Positions 24,103 to 32,037 of a DNA stretch of 39,560 nt are shown piece after piece. Where the stretch lies: positions 1 to 39,560 of the forward strand of contig JALDXQ010000053.1 in assembly GCA_032156805.1 (NCBI GenBank). Reading direction: 5' to 3'. The DNA comes from Gp6-AA40 sp032156805 (lineage in GTDB: Bacteria > Acidobacteriota > Vicinamibacteria > Vicinamibacterales > UBA2999). Numbering within the stretch: the first letter of the stretch is position 1; every line of letters begins with the position of its first letter. The position numbers and the translations under genes are program-made. Under the pieces are notes generated by a model. That model was not told the DNA's origin. It ran no database searches and saw only the letters and a list, made by a program, of their open reading frames with translations.

Positions 24103-24705
24103 CTAATTTGCGGCAGGAGCAAGGCAAAGATCCGCTTTGCCTATCTGAATGCTGGCGATTCCGGCCGACGCATTGTCGGCAGTGCGGCTCAGCGTGACTT
24201 CCACATAGTAGGCGTATGTCGAGAAGTCAAAGCCCTGGCCGCAGCCGACAGTCCGATTTTGATAGAGGTTGGACGCGCCAAAGTTGTTGCTGTCGATTGT
24301 CAATAGTGTCGATGTCGCCGACGTCAGCAAGTGGGTTCTTCTTAGACGAACGATGACTCGGCTGTTGTTTCCCGGATCGAGAAAGCGCGCTGCCATCGAG
24401 GTACTTGTCGCGAGGAACGGGAAGTCGGGATTGGGCTCGAACAGTCCGTCCGTGGCAACGACGTTGTAGCGTACCGTTGCCGAGTTCGAATCGAGAACGG
24501 CAGCAGTGCCGGCATGAGTCACCCCGCCGCCCATCGCCACGCCCGCCGACCCGATGGTGGTCCACTGCCGGTTGCCAAATCCAACCGCATGAGACACTAC
24601 GGGCGCTCCTGCAATCAGCGCAAGCGCTACCGCCGCGGCCGCACCGGCGCGTTTCCCAAACCCAGTCAGATGAAGTTTCCAATGAACGATGCGCATTGCC
24701 GACAT
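24103..24705 (-). CDS. Exported protein of unknown function
   Basis: 200 residues. A long signal peptide runs to about residue 40 (KRAGAAAAVALALIAGAPVV, then SHA). The mature chain is beta-rich and low in charge, with SATVRYNVVATDGLF and VIVRLRRTHLLTS. Two distant cysteines (VGCGQGF and ADLCLAP) could form a disulfide. No domain is recognised. The start is supported by AAGGAG seven bases upstream. About 46 bases before the start lies a long inverted repeat (24751-24815) that may control it. Confidence 0.7.
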   Translation of the reverse strand: MSAMRIVHWKLHLTGFGKRAGAAAAVALALIAGAPVVSHAVGFGNRQWTTIGSAGVAMGGGVTHAGTAAVLDSNSATVRYNVVATDGLFEPNPDFPFLATSTSMAARFLDPGNNSRVIVRLRRTHLLTSATSTLLTIDSNNFGASNLYQNRTVGCGQGFDFSTYAYYVEVTLSRTADNASAGIASIQIGKADLCLAPAAN

Positions 24706-24750
24706 ATGCGTTCTCCTTCCGCGTCATGCGGGTTCTTCGATCGACGTGAT

Positions 24751-24815
24751 GTCGCCCGACTCACCGATAGAAACGACCCGGGTGGGCACGTTCCCTCACC
24801 GGTGAGGGGCGACAC
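24751..24815 (-). promoter_or_regulatory. 65-bp inverted repeat, candidate leader RNA
   Basis: Read on the minus strand, TGTCGCCC-CTCACCG pairs with CGGTGAG-TC-GGGCGACA to make a 15-bp stem with a two-base bulge. Inside it is a second stem built on GAACG/CGTTTC and the palindrome ACCCGGGT. CTCACC can instead pair locally with GGTGAG, so two folds compete. It precedes the exported protein gene at 24705. No match to a known riboswitch was evident. Confidence 0.45.
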
Positions 24816-24857
24816 GAACGAGTGGCTGATCTTGCTGCGGGGGGTATGGGATGACTT

Positions 24858-25946
24858 CTAGTCAAACGGAAGCCGCAGCGCCGGCGTCTTCCTGGGCGCT
24901 GGGGCAGGGGAGACAACGTCACACAGATTGTGCACGCTGACGCCGAGCAGTCGAACCGGCCGGCGGCCGGCCTCTGTCTTCTCGAGTAAGGCGACGGCGC
25001 GACTGACGAGCGACGTCTCGTCGCGTGTGGCTTCCGCCGTGTGACTGCGCGTGATGGTCGTGAAGTCGCTGTAACGAACCTTGATCGTCACCGTCCGGGC
25101 ATAGAGCTCCCGCTTGACCAGCCAGGACGCCGTGGCGCGAGCCATATCTGAAACCTCCTTTCGAATCTCCTCGAGGTTGCGCAGGTCTGTCGCGAACGTG
25201 TTCTCGCTGCCGGACGATTTCGCCTCGTGCTCGGAGACGACCGGGCGATCGTCGATGCCTCGCGACAGCTTCTGCAGCCACTCGGCAAGGGAACCAACAG
25301 CCTCGCGCAGCCGTTCGGGGTCTGCGGATCGGACATCGATCAGCTTCTCGATGCCGCGCTCGCGAAGCTTGCGCGCGGTGACCGGCCCCACGCCCCACAA
25401 CGCATCCACCGGCAGGCCGCGCAGGAAAGGCTCGACCCGCTCCGGCGCGATCACCGTCAGGCCGTCGGGCTTCTGCCAGCCCGATGCAATCTTTGCGAGG
25501 AACTTGTTCGGTGCAACGCCGGCAGAGGCCGTCAGGCCGGTGGCCGATCGAATGTCGTCCTTGAGGCGCCGCGCGACGGTCATGCCGAGCGTCTCACCCC
25601 ATGCGTTCTCGGTCACGTCGAGGTACGCCTCGTCCAGCGACATTGGCTCGACCAATGGCGTGACCGTTCGGAACAGCGCGAAAACCTGTTGCGATACCGC
25701 GCGATACTTCGAGAAGTCCGGGCGCACGATCACGACAGACGGGCAGAGCCGGACGGCCCTTGCCATTGAGATGGCCGAGCGGATGCCGAAGGCCCGTGCC
25801 TCGTAGCTGGCGGCCGCGACCACGCCTCGCTGATTGGGCTGACCGCCGACGACGACAGGACGACCTCGCAGTTCGGGACGATCCCGCTGCTCCACCGACG
25901 CGTAAAACGCGTCCATGTCGATGTGCAGGATCCTTCGGAAGGTCAA
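24858..25946 (-). CDS. dinB: DNA polymerase IV (Y family)
   Basis: 362 residues. Motifs include ILHIDMDAFYASVEQRD (first metal aspartates), PMSLDEAYLDVT (catalytic SLDEA), a helix-hairpin-helix WGVGPVTARKLRERGI, and a little-finger domain. The terminal ALRLPFD resembles a beta-clamp binding motif. It copies across damaged DNA at low fidelity. The frame is open far upstream, but that part is dut read in another frame. The first codon giving the family N-terminus is TTG at 25946, four bases after the dut stop, so the two genes form an operon. Pairing dUTPase with a translesion polymerase makes sense but is not typical. Confidence 0.93.
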   Translation of the reverse strand: MTFRRILHIDMDAFYASVEQRDRPELRGRPVVVGGQPNQRGVVAAASYEARAFGIRSAISMARAVRLCPSVVIVRPDFSKYRAVSQQVFALFRTVTPLVEPMSLDEAYLDVTENAWGETLGMTVARRLKDDIRSATGLTASAGVAPNKFLAKIASGWQKPDGLTVIAPERVEPFLRGLPVDALWGVGPVTARKLRERGIEKLIDVRSADPERLREAVGSLAEWLQKLSRGIDDRPVVSEHEAKSSGSENTFATDLRNLEEIRKEVSDMARATASWLVKRELYARTVTIKVRYSDFTTITRSHTAEATRDETSLVSRAVALLEKTEAGRRPVRLLGVSVHNLCDVVSPAPAPRKTPALRLPFD

Positions 25947-25950
25947 AGTC

Positions 25951-26382
25951 TCAGGTTCCCGTAACCCCGAAGCCTCCGCGCGTGACTTCGCGAATCTGGC
26001 CCACCTCTTCCCACGTGACTTGAGGCGCGGCGAGGACGATCCCCTGGGCGAGGCGGTCACCCCGCTGCACCCGGACCTCGCTCTGCGTAAAGTTGAGAAC
26101 CTGGATCTTGATTTCGTCGTTTGGCCCTGAATAATCGGGGTCCACGACACCAACGCCGTTGGCCACCAGCAGTCCTCGCTTGAGCGGCGTGCTGCTTCGG
26201 GCGAAAATTCCCAGGAAGTGTCCGGTGGGGACCTCGATGACGAGGCCTGTCCGGATGAGCGCGATCTGACCAGGCTGGACCACGATATCGTGGCTCGCGG
26301 CGAGATCGAAGCCCGCCGCTTCGGATGTTCCGTAACCAGGGAGGGGAACAGTGGGATCCAGCCGAGTGATCTTGAGCCGCAT
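25951..26382 (-). CDS. dut: dUTP diphosphatase
   Basis: 143 residues starting MRLKITRLDPTVPLPGYGTS. The five dUTPase motifs are recognisable: EAAGFDLAAS, GIFARSSTPLKRG, NGVGVVDPDYSG (active-site region), RGDRLAQGIV and the C-terminal arm RGGFGVTGT. The homotrimeric enzyme hydrolyses dUTP to dUMP and keeps uracil out of DNA. The longer upstream frame is antisense to the M16 peptidase gene and is rejected. The chosen ATG lies 32 bases inside the divergent M16 gene, so the two 5' ends overlap. Confidence 0.93.
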   Translation of the reverse strand: MRLKITRLDPTVPLPGYGTSEAAGFDLAASHDIVVQPGQIALIRTGLVIEVPTGHFLGIFARSSTPLKRGLLVANGVGVVDPDYSGPNDEIKIQVLNFTQSEVRVQRGDRLAQGIVLAAPQVTWEEVGQIREVTRGGFGVTGT

Positions 26383-29191
26383 CCGTGCAGCATACCTCGT
26401 GGCCGCGCTCGTGCTGCTGCCGGTTGCGACGACGTTCGCGCAGAATCTCACGGGTCCGCTGCCGCTCGATCCGGCGATCCGATCGGGCACGCTCGCCAAC
26501 GGTCTGACGTACCTCATTCGCCAGAACGGCCGCCCGGAGAAGCGCGCGATGCTGCGCCTCGCCGTTGAAGCCGGCTCGATGAACGAAGACGACGACCAGC
26601 GCGGACTGGCGCACGTGCTCGAACACATGGCGTTCAATGGGAGCACGCACTTCAAACCGGGTGAACTGGTCTCCTACCTGGAATCGATCGGCGCACGGTT
26701 TGGCCCGCACGTGAACGCGTACACCAGCTTCGACGAGACGGTCTACATGCTCGATGTTCCGACCGATCGGCCCGGCACGCTGGTCCGCGGATTCGAGGCC
26801 CTGAGTGATTTTGCCGGCGGCATCACGTTGGACACGGCGGAGATCGATCGCGAGCGTGGCGTGCTAATCGAGGAATGGCGCGGCCGCCTGGGCGCCGGCA
26901 CACGCATGCAGGAGCCGCAGCTCAACGCGCTCTTCGGTGACAGCCGGTACGCGAACCGCATTCCGATCGGTACACCGGAAGTGTTGAAGAGTTTTCCGCC
27001 GGACCGTCTTCGTCAGTTCTATCGCGACCACTATCGACCTGGCCGCATGGCGGTCGTTGTCGCTGGAGACATCGATCCGGCCGAGATCGAAGCGCTGATT
27101 CGTCAGCACTTCTCGGGACTCGAGCCCGGAGGCGCGCCGCGCACGGTGTACCCGATTCCCGAGCATGCGGACACCCGATATGTTGCGGTGTCAGACGTGG
27201 AAGCGCAGGGCTCTTCGGTGTCGATCACGTTCAAGGGGCCACTGAGGCCGCTGCGCACTGCGGAGGACTACCGGGCGTCGCTCGTGCGTTCGCTCATGCA
27301 TCAGATGCTGAATGCCCGCTTTGCCGAGATCGGTCGCCGTCCTGACGCGCCCTTCCTGCGTGCCGGGTCCGACGATGAGACGCTCGGTCTCACCATTGAG
27401 GCGGCCTCGATTTCGGCACGCGTCAATGACGGAGCAGCGGACAAGGGACTGCGCGCGCTCGGCGAAGAGATCGCGCGCGTGCGCCAGTACGGCTTTGGAG
27501 AGGCGGAACTCGATCGCAGCAAGCGCTCGGCGCTGGCCGCCTACGAACGGGCCTACAACGAACGCGGCACGACGGAGAGCTCCGCGTATGCGTCCGAGTT
27601 GCTCCGCTACTACCTGAGCCAGGAGGCCACGCCGGGCATCGAGGTCGAGCTGGCGCTCGTCCGGCAGTTCCTGCCGACGATCACCGCAGAGGAGATTGGC
27701 AGGCTCGCGCGCGACGTCTTCTCCGATCGGAATCGCGTCGTCATTGCCGCGTCACCGGAGAAGGACGGGCTGGTCGCGGTGACGGAGCCGGTCCTGCGTG
27801 ACGCACTGGCAGCCGGCATGTCGGCGACCGTCACCGCGTGGCGCGATGAGATGAGTGGAAAGGAGCTTCTCGCGCAGAAACCGACACCGGGAAAGGTGAC
27901 CTCGCGGCGCGAGATCGCCGAGCTCGGTGTCACCGTGCTCACGTTGTCGAACGGCGTCGAGGTGTGGCTGAAACCGACCGACTTCCGCAACGACCAGGTT
28001 GTGTTCTCGTCATACGGGCGTGGCGGCCTGTCGCTCGTGCCGGCCGACGACTACCAGAACGCGGCCCTGGCGACATCGTTCGTGGGGATTGCCGGCGTGG
28101 GGGGATTCACACCGGTGGATCTCGGAAAACTGCTTGCCGGCAAGATTGCAAACGCGTCGGCCTACATCTCGAGCTACTCGCAGGGTGTCAACGGATCGGC
28201 CACGCCAAAGGACCTGGAGACTGCGCTCCAGCTGGCCTACCTGCACTTCACCGCTCCCAACGACAACGCCGAGGCGTTCGAGCTGCTGAAGCGTCGCCTC
28301 GAAGCATCGCTAGCCAATCAGGCGCAGAGCCCGGGAGCGGTGTACGGGGAGCGGGTGCGTCGCGTCAACACGCTCGACCACTACAGCGCGCGCGCGTTGC
28401 AGATCGCCGACCTGTCGCGTCTGGATTCCGCCAAGATGCTGTCGTTCTACAAGCAGGCGTTCGCCAACGCCGCCAACTTCACGTTCTTCTTCGTCGGTGC
28501 GTTCACAGTGGACGCGGTAACGCCACTCGTCGCGCAGTACCTCGGGTCCTTGCCGTCGACGGGCACCTCCGATGCGCGCAGCGGCGACATGCGTCTGCAG
28601 TTTCCCAGTACCGTCGTGCGTGAAACCGTGACCAAAGGGCAGGAGCCGCGCAGTCAGACGGTCATCACCTTCTTTGCCGACACCGGGCTCGAGGAGCTCG
28701 AGACGCATCGTCTGCAGGCGGCGACCGAGGTGTTGGAGATGCGGCTTCGCGACATCCTGCGCGAGCAGCTCGGGGGCACGTACTCAGTCGGCGTGAGCTA
28801 CTCGAACACCTCGCCCCAGCCGGGTTACGGTGTCACGAGCGTCCAGTTCGGCAGCGCACCGGAGAACGTCGCCAGCCTTACGGCCGCGGTGATGACCGAG
28901 ATCGATCGACTGCGGAAGGAGGGCCCTTCTGCCGAAGACCTGCGAGCCGTGAAGGAATCCGAGAAGAACGACCTGCAGACGGCGATGCGGCAGAACGGCT
29001 ACTGGTTGAATTCTCTGCAGTCCATGCATGTGCTCGGGCGCGATCCGAAACGAATCCTTCTGCGCGCCGAGCGCGCCGATTCGCTGACGCAGGAGAACGT
29101 GCATGCTGCGCTGCGCAAATACTTCCCGAACGAGCGGCACACCGAGGTCACGCTGATGCCGGAGACGCGAACTCCACAGCCTGCGCAGTAA
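26351..29191 (+). CDS. M16 family zinc metallopeptidase, PqqL-like
   Basis: 946 residues, the size of the large two-repeat M16 enzymes. A signal peptide (YLVAALVLLPVATTFAQ) indicates export. The inverted zinc motif is HVLEH at residues 88-92 (H88, E91, H92), with E175 in ERGVLIEEW as the likely third ligand by analogy with pitrilysin. The second half contains the inactive-type repeat and an RDILREQLGGTYSVGVSY substrate-binding segment. The GTG start at 26351 is supported by GGAGG six bases upstream. That site and the first 11 codons lie within dut on the other strand. An in-frame GTG at 26399 would avoid the overlap but shortens the signal peptide. Confidence 0.92.
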   Translation: MGSSRVILSRIRAAYLVAALVLLPVATTFAQNLTGPLPLDPAIRSGTLANGLTYLIRQNGRPEKRAMLRLAVEAGSMNEDDDQRGLAHVLEHMAFNGSTHFKPGELVSYLESIGARFGPHVNAYTSFDETVYMLDVPTDRPGTLVRGFEALSDFAGGITLDTAEIDRERGVLIEEWRGRLGAGTRMQEPQLNALFGDSRYANRIPIGTPEVLKSFPPDRLRQFYRDHYRPGRMAVVVAGDIDPAEIEALIRQHFSGLEPGGAPRTVYPIPEHADTRYVAVSDVEAQGSSVSITFKGPLRPLRTAEDYRASLVRSLMHQMLNARFAEIGRRPDAPFLRAGSDDETLGLTIEAASISARVNDGAADKGLRALGEEIARVRQYGFGEAELDRSKRSALAAYERAYNERGTTESSAYASELLRYYLSQEATPGIEVELALVRQFLPTITAEEIGRLARDVFSDRNRVVIAASPEKDGLVAVTEPVLRDALAAGMSATVTAWRDEMSGKELLAQKPTPGKVTSRREIAELGVTVLTLSNGVEVWLKPTDFRNDQVVFSSYGRGGLSLVPADDYQNAALATSFVGIAGVGGFTPVDLGKLLAGKIANASAYISSYSQGVNGSATPKDLETALQLAYLHFTAPNDNAEAFELLKRRLEASLANQAQSPGAVYGERVRRVNTLDHYSARALQIADLSRLDSAKMLSFYKQAFANAANFTFFFVGAFTVDAVTPLVAQYLGSLPSTGTSDARSGDMRLQFPSTVVRETVTKGQEPRSQTVITFFADTGLEELETHRLQAATEVLEMRLRDILREQLGGTYSVGVSYSNTSPQPGYGVTSVQFGSAPENVASLTAAVMTEIDRLRKEGPSAEDLRAVKESEKNDLQTAMRQNGYWLNSLQSMHVLGRDPKRILLRAERADSLTQENVHAALRKYFPNERHTEVTLMPETRTPQPAQ

Positions 29192-29250
29192 ACGCACGCT
29201 CGGCATTTACATGGATGAGAGTCAGAGTAACGTGTCAGCGGCGATCGGCG

Positions 29251-29256
29251 TAGAAT
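29251..29256 (+). promoter_or_regulatory. -10-like TAGAAT
   Basis: TAGAAT lies 16 bases before the ATG at 29273. The implied leader is under 12 nt. An earlier in-frame ATG at 29255 overlaps the hexamer, which argues for the later start if this is the promoter. Confidence 0.3.
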
Positions 29257-29272
29257 GTCCTCCGGGTCGCCG

Positions 29273-29641
29273 ATGAACGACACAACGTGTATTTCCCGAG
29301 CCGCGACGCTTGCAGGTTTTACCTCGGCGGTGTCGAGCACGAACGGCGTCCAGTTGCGCGATCTGCCTCCGATGACCACGCTGCTGGTCCGGACGCGCAA
29401 CTCCGAGTATCAGATCGTCGTGTCGTCTGGCGACGAGGTCCTCGTCAAAGGCGGTCACTTCTTCCCAGCGCTCACCGAAGCGCGCTTCAGCGGCGCAACG
29501 GTGGGTGGAAGCTTCCTCAAAGTCGGCTGGATCGGCGTGGGGCTCCGCATGGAGATCCTGGCAGACGGACGCCGCATCATCACCTCTCCGGTGTACGACA
29601 TCGTCGCCACTGCCGGCGGCGACGATCGGCGCGTCCATTAG
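29273..29641 (+). CDS. Small protein of unknown function
   Basis: 122 residues from the ATG at 29273, or 128 from 29255. I recognise no named domain. The conserved-looking block is LRDLPPMTTLLVRTRNSEYQ, then IVVSSGDEVLVKGGHFFP and GGSFLKVGWIGVGLRMEILA. It is beta-rich and probably a compact cytoplasmic barrel; there is no signal peptide or membrane helix. A serine/threonine-rich N-terminus of about 25 residues precedes the block. It stands between the M16 peptidase and ettA, with non-coding DNA on both sides. Confidence 0.65.
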   Translation: MNDTTCISRAATLAGFTSAVSSTNGVQLRDLPPMTTLLVRTRNSEYQIVVSSGDEVLVKGGHFFPALTEARFSGATVGGSFLKVGWIGVGLRMEILADGRRIITSPVYDIVATAGGDDRRVH

Positions 29642-29650
29642 AGCCGCTGA

Positions 29651-29735
29651 TATACTGAACGCTTGGCTCGGCGGGTCCAGGACCTGCCGCTACCGTGCTC
29701 GGCCTCGATCCGTAGAGGCGGGTCTCCAGCCTGCC
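29651..29735 (+). promoter_or_regulatory. Putative ettA promoter and hairpin leader
   Basis: TATACT at 29651-29656 could be a -10 box, giving a leader of about 113 nt before ettA. The leader contains GGCGGGTCC-A-GGACCTGCC (29670-29688), a near-perfect inverted repeat, and GGCGGGTCT with AGCCTGCC (29717-29735). A tRNA was considered and rejected. The arms resemble the hairpin at 15404-15425. Confidence 0.4.
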
Positions 29736-29775
29736 GCGTGAGCCATGGGTCGGCCGGCGCCCATCAAGGACATAC

Positions 29776-31446
29776 GTGCAATACATCTACACGATGAAGG
29801 GGCTCGGGAAGGTGCACCCTCCCGACTCGGTCGTACTCAGGGACATCTGGTTGTCGTTTCTTCCCGGCGCCAAGATTGGCGTGCTTGGATTGAACGGATC
29901 GGGAAAGAGCTCGCTGCTGCGGATCATGGCGGGGGAAGACACCGAGTTCCTCGGGGAGGCCTTTCCAGCCGATGGAATTACCGTGGGGTTCCTGCCGCAG
30001 GAGCCGCGCCTGGATCCGAAGAAGACGGTGAAAGGCAACGTCGAGGAGGGCGTGGCGCCGACCAAGGCACTGCTCGAACGCTACGACGAACTGAACATGA
30101 AGCTCGGCGAGGATCTCTCGCCCGAGGAGATGGACAAGGTCCTCGAGGAACAGGGCCGGCTCCAGGATCGCATCGACGCGGTCAACGCGTGGGACATCGA
30201 TTCGCAGCTTGAGCTCGCCATGGACGCGCTGCGCTGTCCACCCGCCGATGCCGACGTCACGACGCTCTCCGGCGGTGAACGACGACGCGTCGCGCTGTGC
30301 CGCCTCCTGCTGCAGTCGCCCGACCTCCTGCTGCTCGACGAGCCAACCAATCACCTGGACGCGGAATCGGTGGCCTGGCTCGAGCGCTTCCTGACGGAAT
30401 ACAAGGGCACGGTCGTGGCGGTCACGCACGATCGTTACTTCCTGGACAACGCGGCCGAGTGGATCCTGGAGCTCGATCGCGGCTCAGGCATCCCGTGGAA
30501 GGGCAATTACTCGTCGTGGCTCGATCAGAAGCAGCAGCGCCTGTCGCAGGAAGAGAAGTCGGAAACGAAGCGTCAGAAGACACTGCAACGCGAGCTCGAA
30601 TGGATTCGGATGTCGCCGCGTGCGCGCCAGTCGAAAGGCAAGGCGCGTCTCAACGCGTACGAGCAGCTCCTCAACGAGGACACCGCGCAGAAGATCGAAC
30701 AGGTCGAGATCTACATCCCGCCCGGTCCACGTCTCGGTGACGTCGTCGTCGAGGCCCGCGGAGTCCGGAAGGCGTACGGGGAACTGCTGTTGATGGACGA
30801 CCTCAACTTCACGCTGCCGCGCGGCGGAATCGTGGGGGTCATCGGTCCCAACGGTGCGGGAAAGACCACACTGTTCCGGATGATGACCGGACAGGAGAAG
30901 CCGGACGCCGGCAACCTGCGCCTCGGTGAGACGGTGCAATTGGGCTACGTCGATCAGAGCCGGGATGCGCTCGGCGCGAACAAGAGCGTCTGGGAGGAAA
31001 TCTCCGGCGGAGAAGATGAGCTGATGATCGGCAAACGGCCGGTGCCATCGCGCGCCTTCGTCTCGTGGTTCAACTTCAAAGGCGCCCAACAGCAGCGCAA
31101 GGTGGGCACACTGTCGGGCGGTGAGCGCAACCGCGTCCACTTGGCAAAGCTGCTGCAGCGTGGCTCGAACCTGCTCCTGCTGGACGAGCCCACCAACGAT
31201 CTGGACGTCGATACACTGCGCGCGCTCGAAGAGGCGCTCCTGAACTACGCCGGGTGCGCCGTCGTGATCAGCCACGATCGCTGGTTCCTCGATCGCATAG
31301 CGACACACATGCTGGCGTTCGAGGGTGACAGCCGCGTCGTGTGGTTCGAGGGGAACTACCAGGATTACGAAGCCGACCGCAAGCGGAGGCTCGGCGCCGA
31401 GGCCGACACGCCACATCGGATCAAATACCGCAAGCTGACACGTTAG
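29776..31446 (+). CDS. ettA: ABC-F protein EttA, energy-dependent translational throttle
   Basis: 556 residues, matching EttA. Two ABC domains: Walker A GLNGSGKSSL and GPNGAGKTTL, signatures LSGGERRRVALC and LSGGERNRVHLA, and Walker B LLLLDEPTNHLD and LLLLDEPTNDLD. Between them lies the charged linker that touches P-site tRNA (about residues 240-310). The opening YIYTMKGLGKVHPPDSVVLR is EttA-specific. EttA gates entry into elongation according to the ATP/ADP ratio. The GTG start is preceded by AAGGA. The DinB-superfamily gene follows after 11 bases. Confidence 0.95.
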   Translation: MQYIYTMKGLGKVHPPDSVVLRDIWLSFLPGAKIGVLGLNGSGKSSLLRIMAGEDTEFLGEAFPADGITVGFLPQEPRLDPKKTVKGNVEEGVAPTKALLERYDELNMKLGEDLSPEEMDKVLEEQGRLQDRIDAVNAWDIDSQLELAMDALRCPPADADVTTLSGGERRRVALCRLLLQSPDLLLLDEPTNHLDAESVAWLERFLTEYKGTVVAVTHDRYFLDNAAEWILELDRGSGIPWKGNYSSWLDQKQQRLSQEEKSETKRQKTLQRELEWIRMSPRARQSKGKARLNAYEQLLNEDTAQKIEQVEIYIPPGPRLGDVVVEARGVRKAYGELLLMDDLNFTLPRGGIVGVIGPNGAGKTTLFRMMTGQEKPDAGNLRLGETVQLGYVDQSRDALGANKSVWEEISGGEDELMIGKRPVPSRAFVSWFNFKGAQQQRKVGTLSGGERNRVHLAKLLQRGSNLLLLDEPTNDLDVDTLRALEEALLNYAGCAVVISHDRWFLDRIATHMLAFEGDSRVVWFEGNYQDYEADRKRRLGAEADTPHRIKYRKLTR

Positions 31447-31457
31447 GAGGCGACACC

Positions 31458-31964
31458 ATGACTCCAGAGCAGGGTAAGGCTGCAGCCGACATGCTCGCGA
31501 CAGTGTGGGAAGGAGAGTTCCCGGCGACATGCGCGGTGCTCGCCGCCGTGAAGGACGACAATCGATCGTACAAGCCGGACGCCAAGTCGCGGACGGCGTG
31601 GGAGCTGGCCACGCATCTGGCGATGGCGGACATCTGGTTCATCGAAAGCATCACCAAGGGCGCCTTCGAGTGGAATCAGGATGCCGTCAAGCAGGCGGAG
31701 TCGCAGTTCAAGAACGTCAACGACGTCGTGGCGTTCTACAAACAGGCGTTCCCGGCGAAGCTGGCGGCGCTGCGCTCGCTGCCGGGCGACAAGTACACCG
31801 AGACGCTCGACTTCTTTGGCTTCATGAAGATGTCGCGGGCGCAGTTCATCGGCTTTGCCAACAACCATAGCGTCCATCACCGCGGTCAGCTGGCGGCGTA
31901 CCTGCGGGCGATGGGCTCGAAGGTGCCCAACATCTACGGCCCGAGCGCGGACGCCGAAGGATAG
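31458..31964 (+). CDS. DinB superfamily (DfsB-like) four-helix protein
   Basis: 168 residues. The metal-site histidines of the DinB/YfiT fold are recognisable in ELATHLAMADIWF and NHSVHHRGQLAAYLRAMG. Such proteins include damage-inducible proteins and thiol-dependent transferases; the substrate is unknown. It is unrelated to the polymerase called dinB at 24858. The frame opens upstream at 31341 inside ettA, but GGAGG eight bases before the ATG at 31458 fixes the start. It probably shares the ettA transcript. Confidence 0.9.
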   Translation: MTPEQGKAAADMLATVWEGEFPATCAVLAAVKDDNRSYKPDAKSRTAWELATHLAMADIWFIESITKGAFEWNQDAVKQAESQFKNVNDVVAFYKQAFPAKLAALRSLPGDKYTETLDFFGFMKMSRAQFIGFANNHSVHHRGQLAAYLRAMGSKVPNIYGPSADAEG

Positions 31965-31966
31965 AA

Positions 31967-32036
31967 GGCTCCAGGCTTTCGGCTCTTGGCTCTAGGAGCC
32001 CAAGGACCAAAGCCGAGAGCCCAGAGCCCAGATCCG
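31967..32036. repeat. Heptamer array with internal inversion
   Basis: Ten 7-bp units in perfect phase. The first four are of the form GGCTCTN (31967-31994), then six of the AGAGCCN type (31995-32036). The inversion at 31994/31995 allows a hairpin around GGCTC-TAG-GAGCC, with an outer GGCTTT/AAAGCC pairing. It begins three bases after the DinB-like stop and ends one base before the UbiD GTG. Confidence 0.9.
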
Positions 32037-32037
32037 A

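Noticed and set aside
25947..26393. 147-codon N-terminal extension of dinB
   Set aside because: It is dut read in another frame, Ser/Arg-rich and without a family match; the TTG at 25946 gives the normal polymerase IV start.
29660..29740. Possible tRNA before ettA
   Set aside because: Length and GC content suggested it, but there is no TTC-loop sequence, no acceptor pairing and no anticodon arm; it is a hairpin pair.
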